A DNA stretch of 5,268 nt from JBFWIL01 sp050256015 (GTDB taxonomy: Bacteria > Bacteroidota > Bacteroidia > Bacteroidales > Prolixibacteraceae), in assembly GCA_050256015.1 (NCBI GenBank), contig JBFWIL010000187.1, forward strand, positions 1 to 5,268, given 5' to 3'. The notes under the pieces were generated by a model. The model was not told the origin of the DNA, searched no databases, and saw only the letters and a list, made by a program, of their open reading frames with translations. Below, piece after piece: positions 4,704 to 5,268 of the stretch (positions are counted from its first letter, which is position 1; every line of letters begins with the position of its first letter). The position numbers and the translations under genes were made by a program.

Positions 4704-5268
4704 CTATTTCCCAAAGTCGGCATGAAAATGCCTGAGTTTTTTCTCCAGATCGCCGAACTGAGTCCGGCTCACATGAGAAACACAGGCCCGCAGTCCCTCC
4801 CGGGTGCTGCCAGTATTTTTCAGGGTAATGGCGCTGATCCCGTAATCGATCAGATGCCGTAACAGTTCACCTCCCTTCATGCCCGGATAGGCAACGGTAA
4901 AATAAAAGCCGTCTCCCACAGGCTCCTCACCGTCCTTCTCATAAACAATATAAAAGCCGTTGTCCAAAAAAAGTTTTTTCATCACGGCCGCTTTTTCCCC
5001 GTATTCCCGTATGTCTTTAACAAAATTAAATTTCCCGTCACTGGCAGCCTTCAGCATGGCAGCCAGGGCATATTGTCCGGAATGACTGGTCCCCGAAGAA
5101 ATGGCATACAACACTTTAAAAACTATGGCATGGCCAAAGGTGCTGCTTTGAAATCGTTTTTTCAGCTGTTCATACTCCCGGTTGAAAAGTGCATCCGAAA
5201 TCACCATGACGGCAATCCGCTGTCCGGCATAGGAAAAAATTTTTGAACCGGAAATAAACAGCACATAA
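4704..5268 (-). CDS. PLP-dependent class I/II aminotransferase, C-terminal part (5' end outside window)
   Basis: The open frame enters from the window edge and encodes 187 C-terminal residues; a full fold-type I aminotransferase is about 390-440, so roughly half is missing. Any start codon inside this window would be internal. SGSKIFSYAGQRIA near the edge is the active-site block; its Lys (codon 5243-5241) forms the Schiff base with pyridoxal phosphate. Near the C-terminus, EGLRACVSH supplies the Arg (codon 4790-4788) expected to bind the substrate alpha-carboxylate. SSGTSHSGQYALAAMLKAA and DGFYFTVAYPGMKGGELL in between resemble an aminotransferase common in Bacteroidales. The reaction is amino-group transfer between an amino acid and a 2-oxoacid in the cytoplasm; the substrate cannot be told from this half. 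The gene is followed after 14 bp by a Crp/Fnr gene, probably in the same operon, and then by a 2-oxoacid oxidoreductase, which suggests but does not prove amino acid breakdown. The frame ends cleanly at TAG. Confidence 0.92.
   Translation of the reverse strand, partial: YVLFISGSKIFSYAGQRIAVMVISDALFNREYEQLKKRFQSSTFGHAIVFKVLYAISSGTSHSGQYALAAMLKAASDGKFNFVKDIREYGEKAAVMKKLFLDNGFYIVYEKDGEEPVGDGFYFTVAYPGMKGGELLRHLIDYGISAITLKNTGSTREGLRACVSHVSRTQFGDLEKKLRHFHADFGK

Overview
The window is gene-dense and every gene I can support lies on the minus strand, so transcription runs from high to low coordinates. It looks like the chromosome of an anaerobic member of the Bacteroidota, probably Bacteroidales. The basis is a surE-lpxB pair, an ATP-independent four-subunit 2-oxoacid:ferredoxin oxidoreductase, a short Crp/Fnr protein of about 190 residues, an aminotransferase of a type familiar from Bacteroides relatives, mostly weak Shine-Dalgarno sites, and two TAnnTTTG-type -7 promoter motifs in the only two sizeable gaps. 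This assignment rests on recognising families and motifs, not on a database search.

In order of transcription: (1) 5268-4704 is the C-terminal part of a PLP-dependent class I/II aminotransferase, cut by the window edge just before its Schiff-base lysine. (2) 4689-4126 is a Crp/Fnr-family regulator, 14 bp behind the aminotransferase and with a clear Shine-Dalgarno site. (3) 4125-3999 is an intergenic region with a perfect 7+7 bp palindrome and a candidate promoter. (4) 3998-1274 is a four-gene operon: a 2x[4Fe-4S] ferredoxin subunit, a VorB-type alpha subunit, a TPP-binding beta subunit and a gamma subunit of a 2-oxoacid:ferredoxin oxidoreductase, most likely for branched-chain 2-oxoacids. (5) 1273-1201 is a 73 bp gap with a second candidate promoter. 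(6) 1200-439 is the nucleotidase surE, and 437-1 is the N-terminal third or so of lpxB (lipid A disaccharide synthase), 1 nt behind surE.

The four oxidoreductase subunits form one enzyme. Beta binds TPP and a proximal cluster, the ferredoxin subunit carries two [4Fe-4S] clusters for electron exit, and alpha and gamma complete the CoA-dependent decarboxylating core. An aminotransferase upstream could supply 2-oxoacids from amino acids, and the regulator could adjust the operon through the palindrome over its promoter. These functional links are inferences from gene order and motif position. SurE and LpxB are a separate housekeeping pair.

I found no mobile element, CRISPR array, RNA gene, frameshift or unrecognised gene. 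I do not see a previously undescribed system here. The most testable new point is the palindrome at 4107-4122 as a possible binding site for the adjacent Crp/Fnr protein.
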